From Macquaria australasica (taxonomy: Eukaryota; Chordata; Actinopteri; Centrarchiformes; Percichthyidae): a stretch of DNA of 64,000 nucleotides. The stretch is from positions 434,001 through 498,000 of the forward strand of contig SEMN01000134.1 in assembly GCA_005408345.1 (NCBI GenBank). The letters run 5' to 3'. Positions within the stretch are counted from its first letter, which is position 1. Every line of letters starts with the position of its first letter. Shown piece by piece: positions 13,801 to 24,485 of the stretch. Both the position numbers and the translations under genes were made by a program. Under the pieces are notes generated by a model. That model was given only the letters and a program-made list of their open reading frames with translations. It made no database searches and had not been told where the DNA came from.

Positions 13801-16800
13801 AAGAGTCGATGTGCATTTCTCTCAGTGGGGTAATATGGAGAGGCTCTACTAAGTTCACCAGAGCCCGAGGCACCTGACAGAGACGAGATCAAGTAATGCC
13901 AACAAACGATCAACCAGACCAGAACATACATCTGGAAATGTAGCAGCATGTCTTAAGCTGTTGATTTTACCTCTTTGTGTAGATAATCCAGGCTGTCGCG
14001 AACATTACGAACATAATTCTCTACAGAGTAGAGCAGCTGTCAAGAAAAGGAAAACATTTTCAGGTTGTGTCTTTAAAGTGAGCCTTTTGGACCGTCCAGG
14101 AAATGACCTGTGAATTATTACTCCACATTAGCACTCACAGAGTTGTAGCAGTGATCACAGATGTCGTTTCCACCAATAAAAACGGTGATCATCTTCCAAT
14201 CTGATTCAAAATTGATTCTCTGTACAGGAAAGAAGAACGTGAGTAGTACGTAGTGGTGTTAAAAGGGAGTCTATGTAATGTTTGATAAAATATGGGCAAG
14301 TGGTGCATTTATACTATATGTCTTTTCTCACTAGCAGAACTCTGCAAGCTATGAGAAAGTAGATCTTCTAGACATGCGTGTGTCTTAGATTTGCCAAATT
14401 TGGACTTTAAAAAAGCGGAAATTTCTTCCCTACTGTTATTGTCCAAAGCGGACGTAACATATGCAAGTGCAAGAGGATTTTATAGTGAAGCTGGCACATT
14501 TTAAAATAGGTAGAAAGAATAAATATCAACTTAAAAACTTACAGAGTCATTCTTCATCCTTGCCACCAGAGTTCGCACCTGTGATGGTATGTTCCTTAAA
14601 ACACAAACAAAAAAAATATCAGTTAAAAGCACATTTATTTTAAGATATATTCATCACAATTCTACTTTTTTTTTTGAAGTAACTGGTTCTCAAAGAGCAG
14701 TTTCATTTTAGTCTTGACAGCTTGATTTTAATTTTAGTACAAAATCATTTTGATTCCAAATTCAAGAATGAACTTTAATATTATATATAATATATTCTTC
14801 CATAGAAACATTTTTCTTTGAAATTTTAAATATATATGTACTTATGTATATAAATGTTTGTTTCATTTTATATGGCTTTCTTTTCCTTTTGATGTTAAAG
14901 CAAAAGTATGTATAAATATGGTAAAATTGTAGAAATAATCTCTTGCAATTAAGTATTTTAAAAAAATTGTAAGGTGTCTTTTTTAAAAATATTTTAATCA
15001 TTTCACTAAAGCTGTATATAATAGTACAGGTTTCTGCGCTTAATTCTTACAACATAAGCAGGTATCCTGTGGTTAAAAAAAGGGTGAGAGGCTGCTGAAA
15101 AAGCCTCTGATAGGACTCACTTGCTCTTAGCTCCAGTCACAGCCTGGTTGAGGAAAGCCTCAGGAGTCTGCTGCTTGCCCATGCCAACAGAGTAGCCCGT
15201 CAGGTTGTGGTTAAAATGTTTTAAGATATCTGTTATAACAGAAGGAATAATAAAAAATAAAACAAATCAGTGTGAATAGTAGCAATGCCCATCCCACAGC
15301 AACAAAAACAGACTTTAACATGTTATTAGAACCATAAATAAGTCATCAGAAAGACTGACTGGGCAGCGTGGTGACAGTCGTGAGGTTTTCATCTCCACCG
15401 ACACTGCAAAAAACACATAATACAGAGTTAAAATGGTCATATAACTTTCCAGCTAAAGAAATGGTTGGTCATACAGTAGAACTACATGTCTACCAACACA
15501 TATAACATAAGCATTATGCTAAAAGTCTTGACTTACCTCCAGGACAAACCTCTGTACTGACGCAGGACGTCCAGGATGTTGCCAGGGCTGGATGCAATGC
15601 CATTCCCTGCCTGACAGGTAGAACAGGACAGTGTTTCAATAACATGGTGAAATAAGACAGAAGTTCTCCATATTTTATAGTGTATGACCTTCCCCCCAAA
15701 TATGCACTTGTATATCAGGCTTTTCTTTTACTGTACTTTGTTCATCGTTCCATTTCTCATTATCTTATATAAGTACATGACCTAAATGATGGAGATCTTT
15801 GGACTGTTCACAGTGGAGGCAAAGGCTTACTGTTATGTAATTAAGTAATTTTCATTATTGATTAATCTGCTAATTATCTTTTCAATTAATCAAATAAAGC
15901 TCTGCCTTAATAAATATTTAGAGTTAAAGATTATAGTCCTACTTTTAGGATGTACTCTTTTTGTTCTTATTATATTTAATTCCATTTTATATTTTAGATA
16001 AGGCTATGTTCTTATCTTTCTCTTTGTTTTTCTAACAACTTAAAAGAATGACAAAATGACTCACTGTCAGAGAGTCTCCCACAGCAGCCACCACATTGAT
16101 ATCTCCAGGCCTGAGTTCATGGACTGGGAAAATACACAAGACAAAAGAGATAAAAGATAATTAATTGGACAGCACAGGACTTTCGGAGAGACTGTACAAT
16201 AATATAATACTCATAATATGTGTAATCATAGCACTAAAACTAGCTGGAAATACTATTTGAAAGAAGTACAAAGAAATGATCAATTTCTAATTAACAAATG
16301 GAGATTACATCATCAGAAGCAGTGCCATATAAAATAAAAGATGACATAAGAAGTGATAAATATAACGATTAGTGGCAAATGAAAAGAAAAAAACAATATA
16401 AAGTGCGTTTGTTTATGAGCTGAAGTTGGTACAATATCAGATAAAATGTTATTTTATGTCAATGTGACAGTCGTTTTGTATTTTCATGTGTTCATGTGTG
16501 AAGGTGTGTCAAGTACATACATAGATCAACTTCAATATATTAGTTTTGCAGCATAAAAAGAACATATGCATGAAAAATGACACGAGCATACGTTTGCCTT
16601 ACGATTTTTATGTGATGAGTCCCAGAAAAGCATTATTTGACTTTTTCAAGTGACAGTCCCCGTGGCGTCTCATTAATGCCTAACATGTAAAGTGTAAACC
16701 ATCTTACCTGAGGTGGGTGTGGAGGGCGAGGGGCTGAAGTCCTCACAGGGCATCTCTGTGCCAGTATACTGATCGGACACACAGAGCACGTCCACGGTCA

Positions 16801-19800
16801 GAACTAAACAGGAGGCGCACAACGCTGCCACAACGTCCATTTGTCTCAACACACACACACACACACAGTACTCACTGGGTGAAGGAGAGGAGAGGCATCG
16901 CTGTGGTGATATGAAGGAGAGTTTCCCTCCGTCCTCAGGAAAGGTCGGCCCTTGGGGAGGGAGGCAGATAGTCGGAGAGAGGAGGAGGAATAAGAAAAGA
17001 AGAGGTGGGTTGGGAAAGAAGAAGGGTAGAATATTAGTATGGCACACTGAAACCTGTTTTCTAAAAGGTGTACTTGAAAACAGGGGTTTGTATCTGTAAC
17101 CGTAGTTTTGCAAACTTGTACATTTATGTTTGTATCTGTAACCTTAATTCTGCAAACTTGTGCGTTGACGTTTGTATCTGTAAACGATTGGCAATTGCGT
17201 TGTGCTTAGCAATTTCAAAGACACTGATTGGTCAGAAGCTGGAGATGCCGCCCTTCCTCCCTTGCGGATACTCTTTTGCGTTTCTTTTGCGACACCCTGT
17301 GTACAAAACATACCACGTAGTAAATGTGTCAAAAAAAACGTCCGTAAGCTTGTGCGAGCACACGCGCGTAAGTAGATGAGTTTGCAAGCCTGTGTCTGAA
17401 TGCACAGACTGGCAAAACTTCAAGGCACAAGTCTGCAAAACTAAGCTTACAGATACAAACGTCACTGAACAAGTTTGCAAAACTAAGCTTACAGATACAA
17501 AGGTCACTGCACAAGTTTGCAAAACTAAGCTTACAGATACAAAGGTCACTGCACAAGTTTGCAGAATTAAGGTTACAGATACAAACATAAATGTACAAGT
17601 TTGCAAAACTACGGTTACAGATACAAACCCCTGTTTTCAAGTACACCTTTTAGAACGATATAATATTCCATAATTTTCAAGTACAGTACGTCTAATGACA
17701 CACTTTAACTTTGTGATTTACGGCATGTGTGTGAGTTTTTATCACCTCAGTCGGACATGGCAATGTGATGATCTTCCCATTGTCTTCTGTGTTATGTTGG
17801 CCGCTTGTGGGCTGCAGCTGAAAGACAGAAAACTCATTGTCTTCATGTTTGCGACAGAGTGAACAACGACTCTGTATAGTGTGTGTGTGTGTGTGTGTGA
17901 TTTAAAGAGATTGCTTCCAACTCGGATTGCTTTTAGGCCTCACCAGGTTTGTCCACATCTGCACCATCAGCTTATCAGTTTGTTGCGACGCTTGTGACTC
18001 AGAGAGAGGCTTCCCAGTCTGTTCAAAAAGAGAACATCAGCAACATTGTACTGCATGTTAGATACACAAAGTACATCTTCAGCTCTGCCTGCAGTGAGAT
18101 AACCAGGACTCTGTATCTGCTGCTGTCACAAACAGACTATCACCATCTCACAAGACAAGGACATTTGGTCTTGAATTTGACATCTTTTTTTTTTCTTTTC
18201 CTTTTTTTTGGCATTTGTATTGATTTATTTTATACCTTTATTGTCTTCGTTGATTTTAAAGAATAGGTTTGGTTCATTTTAACTTCACAGGAGAAGATAT
18301 TACTAATAGACATGGTGTCGAAAACACTTGTTCTTGGCTCTGGGACTGGACAGGATTCTTAGATTATTTCCTTTTTACACACATACTGAGCACCATTACA
18401 CATATGAACTGCCTCCTTTGTGTTTTGTTGGAACAGGTAAGGTTAGTGCATTTTGTTTTAATTAGCCAGCATGGTAGTTGCTGTGATCTTGAGCCAATAG
18501 GAAGCTAGTTTTCTTACATTTATTTCTTTGATTTGGCTGCAGCCCTTTTCCTTTGTTGCTCGCCTCAGTTTTCTAAATTGTGTTGTAAACAATAAATGCT
18601 GGTAACTGCCTGATTACAGCAGCATTATGTTGCTTCCCTTTCCCCTAGTTTTACTGGGTTGTAACATAAATAGATAAATAAAAAGAAGAAGTGCATAAAA
18701 AGTGGGAAACCCAGTCAACAATGAAATTAAATGGAAAGAAATCCTGTCCTACTCACAAGAGATTTTTTTTTTTTTTTTACATTTTAAGAGAAATAAAATG
18801 TAAATCAAAACAGGCACTTAGTTGATTTTTATGTAAGTAAAAAGGTTCAATGAGGTGATCCCATTTCCCAAACTACCTTTTAATTTACTGAGCATAGACT
18901 CCTAAGATGCTATCTGTTCTATTTTAGCTTTAGCTTTCCAATAGGCCTTTTTCACAAACGACCTTTTCACATGTCACAGTAGGAAAAGGGTTTAAATAAT
19001 AAAATTGGCTGAGTTCCATTTAGCTGCTTCAGTTTCAGGGTCCTGGTATTGTTCACGCTGGCTCACTGTCACACTGTCACAGCTTACTGGGACACTTGAA
19101 TACAACAGAGCCATCGTTAATGTTATTGGTTACACGTGTGCTTTTCCTGCTGTAAAGCTTTAATCATTCTCACCATAAATGCTGAAAATGCACATTTGGA
19201 TATATTTGGTATAAAAATGTGTCCCATAATAAACATAAATTAGGAGCCAAACTATCTACCCAGGACCTCCAAAACTCTAAAGTCCACCGTGAAATGATAA
19301 CAGCTCCTCTCGCCTCAGTACCAGTAAAGATTAACAAGGGATGCAAAATGGTGCGAGTGAAAGGAAGCATAAGATTCAGGGGTTGAGGGATAGTAACAGC
19401 CTGTGACTCACAGCGACAGATGAAGGGTCTGTGATGAAAGGTGCATCCTGCATAATGACAGTGAAGTCGTCTCTGTCGCCGTACCAGCGTCTCTTTACCA
19501 TGAGCTCGTCCAAGGACTCCTGGTCGGTGAAACAGAGTTGAGAAGAAGATTTTACCAAAAAGAGGTCAGATATACACTACAGCAAACTCCACCACTGCAG
19601 GTCAAAGTTTCACAGCGGCTAAAATTAAAAGACTGAATGTAACAAACAGATTTATTTTGATATGAAAAATGGACAAACCTGCAGAGCTTGACTCAGCATG
19701 GCCCTCAGGAGTCTGACTTCTCCTTCACTGTTTGTCTCCATGCATGGACACATCCTGTCAGCAAAACAGATTTAGAACCACCACACATCTCTTCACTCAT

Positions 19801-22800
19801 TTAAATCTTGTAACTACAGTACACAATCCAATAACTTCTTACCCTTATATATCCCATACGTTGCATTAAACCTTGGCAGAACTACTGCAGTTGCAGGTAC
19901 TTTGCACGTCTGATTTTTTTCATAACTCTTGTAGTTGTAGTCTGGCTTTATGTGTGTTGTGTTTGAATGTTTCTTGTTCTCAGGTCTCTCTTGAAAAAGA
20001 GATTTTACCTGATTAAATTGATAAATTACAGCCATTTTGCAGATTCATAACACATGTAAAACCTCACAAGCTATTAGTCTTGATGTGAAACACTCATTAT
20101 TGCATTTAAACATGTCACAATACATATAAGTGACGCACTTTATATATTAAACCAGAGATGAGGAAACAGTGGTTCACCAGAAAAAGTGTCATTTAACGTA
20201 TGAACTCACTTGTTGTGGAAACTGTCATGCTCTCCATCCCACAATGCAACACTGACGATGGTCCGCTTCAGCTGCAACACAGTGAGGTGAAACAAAATGT
20301 AAAACGTGTGAATATTGGCAATACAGTAATAGAGACTGATTGAAAAATACTGTATATAATCTGAAATATACCTGAGAGTGCAGCAACTGAAGAGCATCAT
20401 CCACCTCTTCAACCATCGCTTTGATGACGGACTGAACCTGCACACAAACACAACAGTCTGAGACGACAACAACATTTTGATTCATCTCTAATATGTCAAT
20501 GTTTAATGGAGCTTCTCCACATGAAGTCCTATGGGTGCTCACAGTTCTGTCACAACACCTGTGAGGATTTTGGTTCAGTGTCAGGTAATAATTTGTACTT
20601 AAGAGAGAAAATAGCAGTTATAAGGAAGCATTTTTTCATTAATTATTTCCCCGCCTCTGCACAGATGTTTTAGCTCTTATGGCCCCTTTAGAAGCTGTTG
20701 GTCATTCTGTAAATCAAATTACAGCAAATGCTAAACCAAATATACAGTTTAATGCAATTTTTTAACGATGACAAGGTTTCTTTTGGACAAACTTTATCGG
20801 CTCGTATCAAGGAAAGTCTGGAGCGTGCGAGTCTGACGCTGATAAGAGAAGAAAAAAACTTGGACTCTGTAACTTCAGTATATCGAGGCAACAAAGTTTA
20901 AAGAAACATAGAAGAACGAGTGATTCGGCCTCTTGGCTTTAACTCCGTAAACACGCAATATATGTAGTTTTTCCTTAACATTAATTTCATCAATATTAAG
21001 GTCCTTTGCTGTTTACCTGCTGCTCGCAGGCACAGAGCTGATCCACCTGAACAAAGAGAAGGAGCAGCTTCCAGTCTCTATCCACATCAATGACCTGTAG
21101 GAGAAACAAAATCAACCACTCGGATAGTTAAAGAAGTATCTTTTGATTATTTAGTCCTGGTCTCATTGTGGAATGCTTGCAATAAACAAGCCAGTTGAGA
21201 TACGTTGAGATACAGATGTAGATGTAAAAGAGGCCAAGATGAAATGAAGAATCTCCTTTAAGATGGGAGTGCAGACGCTGGAGCACCTACCTGATTGTTG
21301 TGGAGGTAGAGGAGCGCTTCCTTTGCCTGCTCCACCAGTGTGCTACAAACCAAACGAAACAAGGAGACAACAACTTTTAAACCACTGGGAGCAGCCAGAG
21401 TCGTTGGTAGCATATTTCTCACGTGTCAGAAAGTGCTGCCTGTACCTGTGTTGAACCAACTGAGGGGCGTACAAGTTTGTTTCATCTGAGGGAGGACTGA
21501 TCAGTGCAGGGTTGAACAGGGTCATCAGCTCTGATGGAGGGACATTAACACAAGTTTAACACCAAAACCCAGAGCTTCTTTTCCCCATGTGACCATGTGC
21601 TGTGTGGCCCATTAGTCGATTAACCGAGCAGTCAAATGACAAAAATTTCATCTGCAACAGTTGTGACATTTGATTAATCATTTTAAGTCATTTTTAAAGT
21701 GAAAATGACAAAAACTGTACTTTTTCTAACTTCTCCTATGTAAATATTTGCTCTTTTTTTAATCTTCTGATGGCAAAAACAGAATATCTTCAGGGTTTGG
21801 ACAAAACAAGCAGTTTGAATAAGTCAGCTCGGGCTTCATGAAATTGTGATGGACAGTTTTTACTATTTTATGACATTTCAACAGTCAAAAATCAGCAGAT
21901 TAATTGATAATGAAAATACTGTTAGCTGCAGCCCTACACAGTTGGATTTGACCATGGATGAAAAACATCCAGGCATAAATTAAACACTAATTTGTCAATG
22001 AAATGCAGTAAATATCTTCATTCTAATAAAACTAATTATTACTGAAAACACTGATGGGTTACGGTGTTTCAAAAGGGCTGCAAATCCACTTTAATCAGAA
22101 GAAATTAAATGTTAAAGCACACTTGGATCAACAACTGTGACCTTCCTGCTTTGTCAGTATTTTATCTCTATGAAGTACCGGCAGTACTTTTTATTTCATG
22201 AATGGCTCTCACAAAAGATAACAGACCACAGGCCTGGTGTGTGACGAGTGTATTGGGGTTCACCCTTTCAAATTATCACGGTTAGCGTAGATATCAGTGT
22301 AGTAAAGATAGCGCACAGTAGTGTAATAGAAGCTCATATCATCCTCTCCAGATGAATTACACTGTAGGCCAATTTTAGTGAAAGTTACATTTTGATTTAG
22401 CACCAGCAAAGAGACTGGAGCTTTCCCATTAAATCCTGTTTGAAGGCAGCGGTAAAAAGAATTAGAGATGAAGAGTGAGGCGTGCGTGGACATCCCAAGA
22501 GTGCAGAAATTAACTTTAAAAAAGGATTTAAGCAAATTATTTAAGAAACATTTGGCTTTATGCCCAGTAAATACCACAAACAACAAAATAAAACTTTGAA
22601 TCTTACCTCTGAGTCTTGATACCACGGTGGACAGCTCAGTGCTGTAGGAACAGAGAAGACCACAGTGTGATTATGTCTCTACACTGTTGAAATTTCTCGT
22701 GGTGTAAATATCACTTCATGGTGAACTGTGCTCACCTGTGCAAGTGAAGTCCAATGGAGGAGAGCACAGCTACATCTGAGGGCTTAACGCTGTTAACTTG

Positions 22801-24485
22801 AGAGAAAATAAAGAAAAATTTAAATTATAAAAGCACAGAGAAAGAGGAGAATCTGCTTTGTTGCACATCAGAAATATAATGTTTTTGTAGTGGAGCTTTG
22901 AGGGTGGATAAAAAAGCGCCTGATAATCTGAGAGGCAATGTGATATTTACTATATAAATCAATCAGTGGTGGAAGAAGTATTCAGATCCTTTACTTCAGT
23001 AAAAGTAGCAATGCTTCACTAAACAAATACTCCATTACAAGTAAAAGTCCTGCATTCATAATTTAACTTAAGTATAAAAGTACAGAAGCAAGTATGAAAA
23101 GTAAAAGTACTCATTTTTCAGAGTGATTTAAAATGATATTACTTAACGTGTAGGAAGCATTTTAATGTTGAGCTGGATTTAACTTCCTTATATACTGTGG
23201 GGTAGTTTAATCTATAACAATGCATCATATTTTATGAGCTGATTATATGTTTTAAAAGAAAGGTTTAATCTGCAAGGTAACTAGTAACTTCAGCTGTCAG
23301 ATAAATGTAGTGGAGTAAAGAGTAAAATATTTCCCTCTGAAATGTAGTGCAGTAGAAGTGTAAAGTGGCATGAAATGGAAATATACAAGTAAAGTACAAG
23401 TAATTCAAATCTGTACTTGAGTGCAGTACTTGAATAAATGTATTACAAGTTACTTTCCACCACTTATGTATATGCTAGTACAGAATATTCACTGATTCAC
23501 TGATATTCACTGACTGGAATACTAATAATTCCACTGAAAATGCACCCTCAAAATCAATAATTTAGGTTTTGTAAATCAAATGTTGCATCGTTTTTGTACG
23601 TTATGACGTACACATTTTCTTCCACAGTGACAGTTGTGGAAGTGAATTGAACCTTCAGCCAATAATGTGAGTTGGGCTCTAATACACTTCCTCTGTATCT
23701 GACTCACCATTTGAAGGGGACGGCTGAGAGGGGAACATTTGAGTGCAGGGCAGTCCGCTTACTGAAACCAGAGATAGACAACAAAGAGTAAACTATTATG
23801 AACATATATATAATATAGTGGATCAAATATTAAGATGACTTAATAATGCACAATGCACACGTATTACTATTCTGTATAGCTGTTCTTCTTCTTCCAACTT
23901 GACCGTCGCAGTTTTTGCACCACAAACATGTAAAACGCATCAAAATGTTTGTGGCAGTGATCCTACGTACAATTTTCATACAAATTGTGATAAAATGATC
24001 GGAAATAATGGGAAACCTGGAAATGAAATATATTACACTAAGATATTAGTATGTTACATTACCTTCTGTTGTCATTTCAAAATAACCTATATAGAGAAAT
24101 ATAGAATTTGTGGAGGAAAAATAAGATCTATACGTTCAATAATAATCCAAAAGAGATTCCAAAAAATAAAAAAAAACATTTTAAGTCTTACGAGAAAGAG
24201 TTTAAGTACAAAATAACCTTGGGTGTAAGCTAAAAAGATATTTTCTGGATGTATTTTAATCTACTTGTCTTTCCTCCACTGGTGTCTGATTTGATTCAGA
24301 ACCATCAAATCCAGCTTCATCCACACAAAATGATCCTTTAGCAGTTTAAAACAGTGATTATCCAATTTTTAAAAACAGCATCATTAAAAAGAGTGACACA
24401 AGTATTAAATTAAGCATTAACAGTGGAAACCTGTTGTCCATGTGAGCCCCAGGACTGTGATCACAACCAGCTGTGGAAGCATCAT
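4675..24485 (-). CDS. plb1: Phospholipase B1, membrane-associated, three GDSL repeats, 42 coding exons
   Basis: Brush-border type ectoenzyme with phospholipase and retinyl-ester or triglyceride hydrolase activity in mammals. The joined exons give 3330 nt: 1109 residues plus stop. Order: signal peptide (1 to about 18, hydrophobic LVVITVLGLTW), repeat 1 (about 19-318, decayed), repeat 2 (319-678), repeat 3 (679-1006), Thr/Ser/Pro-rich stalk, transmembrane helix (about 1065-1088), short basic tail. Repeat 2 has Ser356 in GDSL, Asp470 in GGND and His611 in DCFH. The spacings of 114 and 255 residues equal those I recall for the rat PLB/lipase triad (Ser404, Asp518, His659). Repeat 3 has Ser716 in GDSS, Asp825 and His964. 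Human PLB1 has four repeats and about 1458 residues, so this gene is one repeat shorter. The region could instead be two adjacent genes, because an in-frame Met with a signal-like stretch occurs at 16840; see the findings. Exons are listed under the three repeat entries. Confidence 0.88.
9549..9565. repeat. Short (AC)n microsatellite
   Basis: About eight AC units inside a plb1 intron. Nothing further is seen. Confidence 0.6.
10213..11300 (+). mobile_element. Dead L1/Tx1-type LINE ORF2 fragment in a plb1 intron
   Basis: On the plus strand, opposite to plb1. It encodes a reverse-transcriptase block, RGSRQGCPLSPLLFALVFE, typical of fish L1-clade ORF2, followed after a frameshift by DVLLFMSNPAVSVHRLIQN and SAFSGYKMHVSKSEAM. 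The Y-A-D-D catalytic box is destroyed: the residues before DVLLF read ARNL. Downstream, broken pieces continue to about 11.3 kb, interrupted by a (TG)n run at 10781-10817. There are multiple stops and shifts and no intact domain, so it cannot be active. Both ends are approximate. Confidence 0.75.
10781..10817. repeat. (TG)n microsatellite
   Basis: About 18 uninterrupted TG units inside the LINE remnant. Confidence 0.95.
12756..13212. mobile_element. MITE with ~29-bp imperfect terminal inverted repeats
   Basis: Left end AAGGAATAGTTCAACATTTT; right end, read inward on the other strand, AAGGAATCGCTTGAAGTTTT. Both then run into GGGAAATAC. The interior contains the segments 'AGCTTAGCATAAAGACTGG' and 'AGCCAGGCTAGCTGT', which recur at 25645-25763. 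No coding capacity. It lies in the plb1 intron between exons 25 and 26 (13364-12392). Confidence 0.8.
14650..15020. other. AT-rich intronic stretch of plb1
   Basis: More than 300 bp of strongly A/T-biased sequence with ATATAT runs, between plb1 exons 19 and 20. No repeat family or gene was recognised. Confidence 0.5.
15835..15905. repeat. Short remnant of the dispersed 'TTGATTAATC' repeat
   Basis: Contains TTTTCATTATTGATTAATCT and a second AATTAATCAA, the signature of the terminal part of the repeat family seen complete at 36338-36660 and 46745-47105. Only one end is present. Confidence 0.55.
16849..16867. repeat. (AC)n microsatellite near a plb1 donor site
   Basis: Nine to ten AC units. 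In the minus-strand transcript they lie eight bases past the plb1 exon 14 donor at 16875, so repeat length could affect that short (107 bp) intron. Confidence 0.9.
17059..17655. mobile_element. Fold-back type element, ~100-bp terminal inverted repeats made of 42-bp units
   Basis: The left arm begins TTCTAAAAGGTGTACTTGAA at 17059. The right arm ends with its exact reverse complement at 17655, and the match continues nearly perfectly for about 100 bp. The arms consist of a 42-bp unit. The right side holds five head-to-tail units (17429-17638); the left side holds about 2.5 in inverted orientation. The ~230 bp centre is unique. Because 42 is a multiple of three, long open frames appear on both strands, but they are by-products. 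It lies in the plb1 intron between exons 13 and 14. No target-site duplication was evident. Confidence 0.8.
17429..17638. repeat. Five tandem copies of a 42-bp unit
   Basis: Units start at 17429, 17471, 17513, 17555 and 17597, each beginning AAGT[CT]TGCA[AG]AA. The middle two are almost identical, while the last two match the left arm of the fold-back element in inverse orientation. Confidence 0.9.
17880..17899. repeat. (GT)n microsatellite
   Basis: About ten GT units in the short plb1 intron between exons 12 and 13. Confidence 0.85.
21610..21935 (-). repeat. Dispersed ~330-bp MITE-like repeat, copy A
   Basis: Minus-oriented copy. The plus strand shows ATTAGTCGATTAACCGAGCA at the left and GTTAGCTGCAGCCCT at the right. 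It shares the internal 'GGACAAAACAAG' and 'CAGATTAATTGATAATGAAA' segments with the copy at 34655-34890. Located in a plb1 intron. Confidence 0.7.
22964..23465 (-). mobile_element. Nearly complete hAT-like MITE (~500 bp)
   Basis: Starts CAGTGGTGGAAGAAGTATTC and ends TTACTTTCCACCACTT, giving inverted termini CAGTGGTGGAA with one terminal mismatch. The interior has the stereotyped blocks 'AAGTAAAAGTACTCATT', 'TAGTTTAATCTATAACAATG' and 'CAGCTGTCAGATAAATGTAG' shared with the shorter copies at 43013 and 45510. Non-coding. No clear 8-bp target-site duplication. It lies in the plb1 intron between exons 2 and 3. Confidence 0.85.

Larger units (their letters stand above)
11471..16768 (-). other. plb1: plb1 exons 15-28: catalytic GDSL repeat 2
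   Basis: Coding exons: 16708-16768, 16065-16123, 15537-15610, 15360-15403, 15121-15229, 14543-14594, 14139-14219, 13971-14036, 13773-13873, 13563-13644, 13365-13469, 12296-12391, 11711-11782 and 11471-11548. Conserved blocks in order are VVAAVGDSLTAGNG, GGDENLTTVTTLPN, DWKMITVFIGGNDICDHC, CPCVILPKANSKAL, RSDFTVVIQPFF and FFSADCFHLSQ, ending in a PYIRTYNNSNY linker. All catalytic residues are present. If exon 15 is instead read through upstream to the ATG at 16840, it becomes a first exon (16708-16840) with its own signal-like sequence. The introns carry an AT-rich stretch (about 14650-15020) and a MITE (12756-13212). Confidence 0.9.
16876..24485 (-). other. plb1: plb1 exons 1-14: signal peptide and degenerate GDSL repeat 1
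   Basis: Coding exons: 24431-24485 (tandem ATGs at 24485 and 24482), 23708-23761, 22736-22796, 22607-22641, 21446-21530, 21291-21342, 21017-21094, 20372-20437, 20210-20271, 19679-19754, 19412-19519, 17944-18018, 17746-17817 and 16876-16950. They sum to 954 nt (318 codons) with consistent phases. Retained family marks: LPCTQMFPSQPSPS, DRDWKLLLLF, KMCPCM and a DRDDFTVIMQD block. All three catalytic sites are gone. The GDSL position reads GLHL (His54), GGND reads QVDQ (Gln133), and the last-block exon is 75 nt instead of 96 and lacks the D-x-x-H segment. The exon matching the 68-74 nt 'GNG' exon of repeats 2 and 3 is absent. This is probably a structural or folding unit, as repeat I of mammalian PLB1 is also non-catalytic. 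Exon 14 (16876-16950) is assigned by likeness to the P-[YF]-[IL]-R-T linker exon and is the least certain join. Confidence 0.8.

Noticed and set aside
16673..17113. 146-codon minus-strand open frame taken as one exon
   Set aside because: It mixes two plb1 exons (16876-16950 in another frame and 16708-16768) with intron; only the part from 16840 downward is a plausible alternative first exon.
17068..17673. Several open frames of about 100 codons on both strands with a 14-residue repeat
   Set aside because: They arise because the fold-back element's unit is 42 bp, a multiple of three; there is no start context or similarity to suggest a gene.
22260..22625. 121-codon minus-strand open frame downstream of plb1 exon 4
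   Set aside because: It includes exon 4 and then intron past a good donor (AGAG|GTAAGA); the remainder has no resemblance to PLB1.
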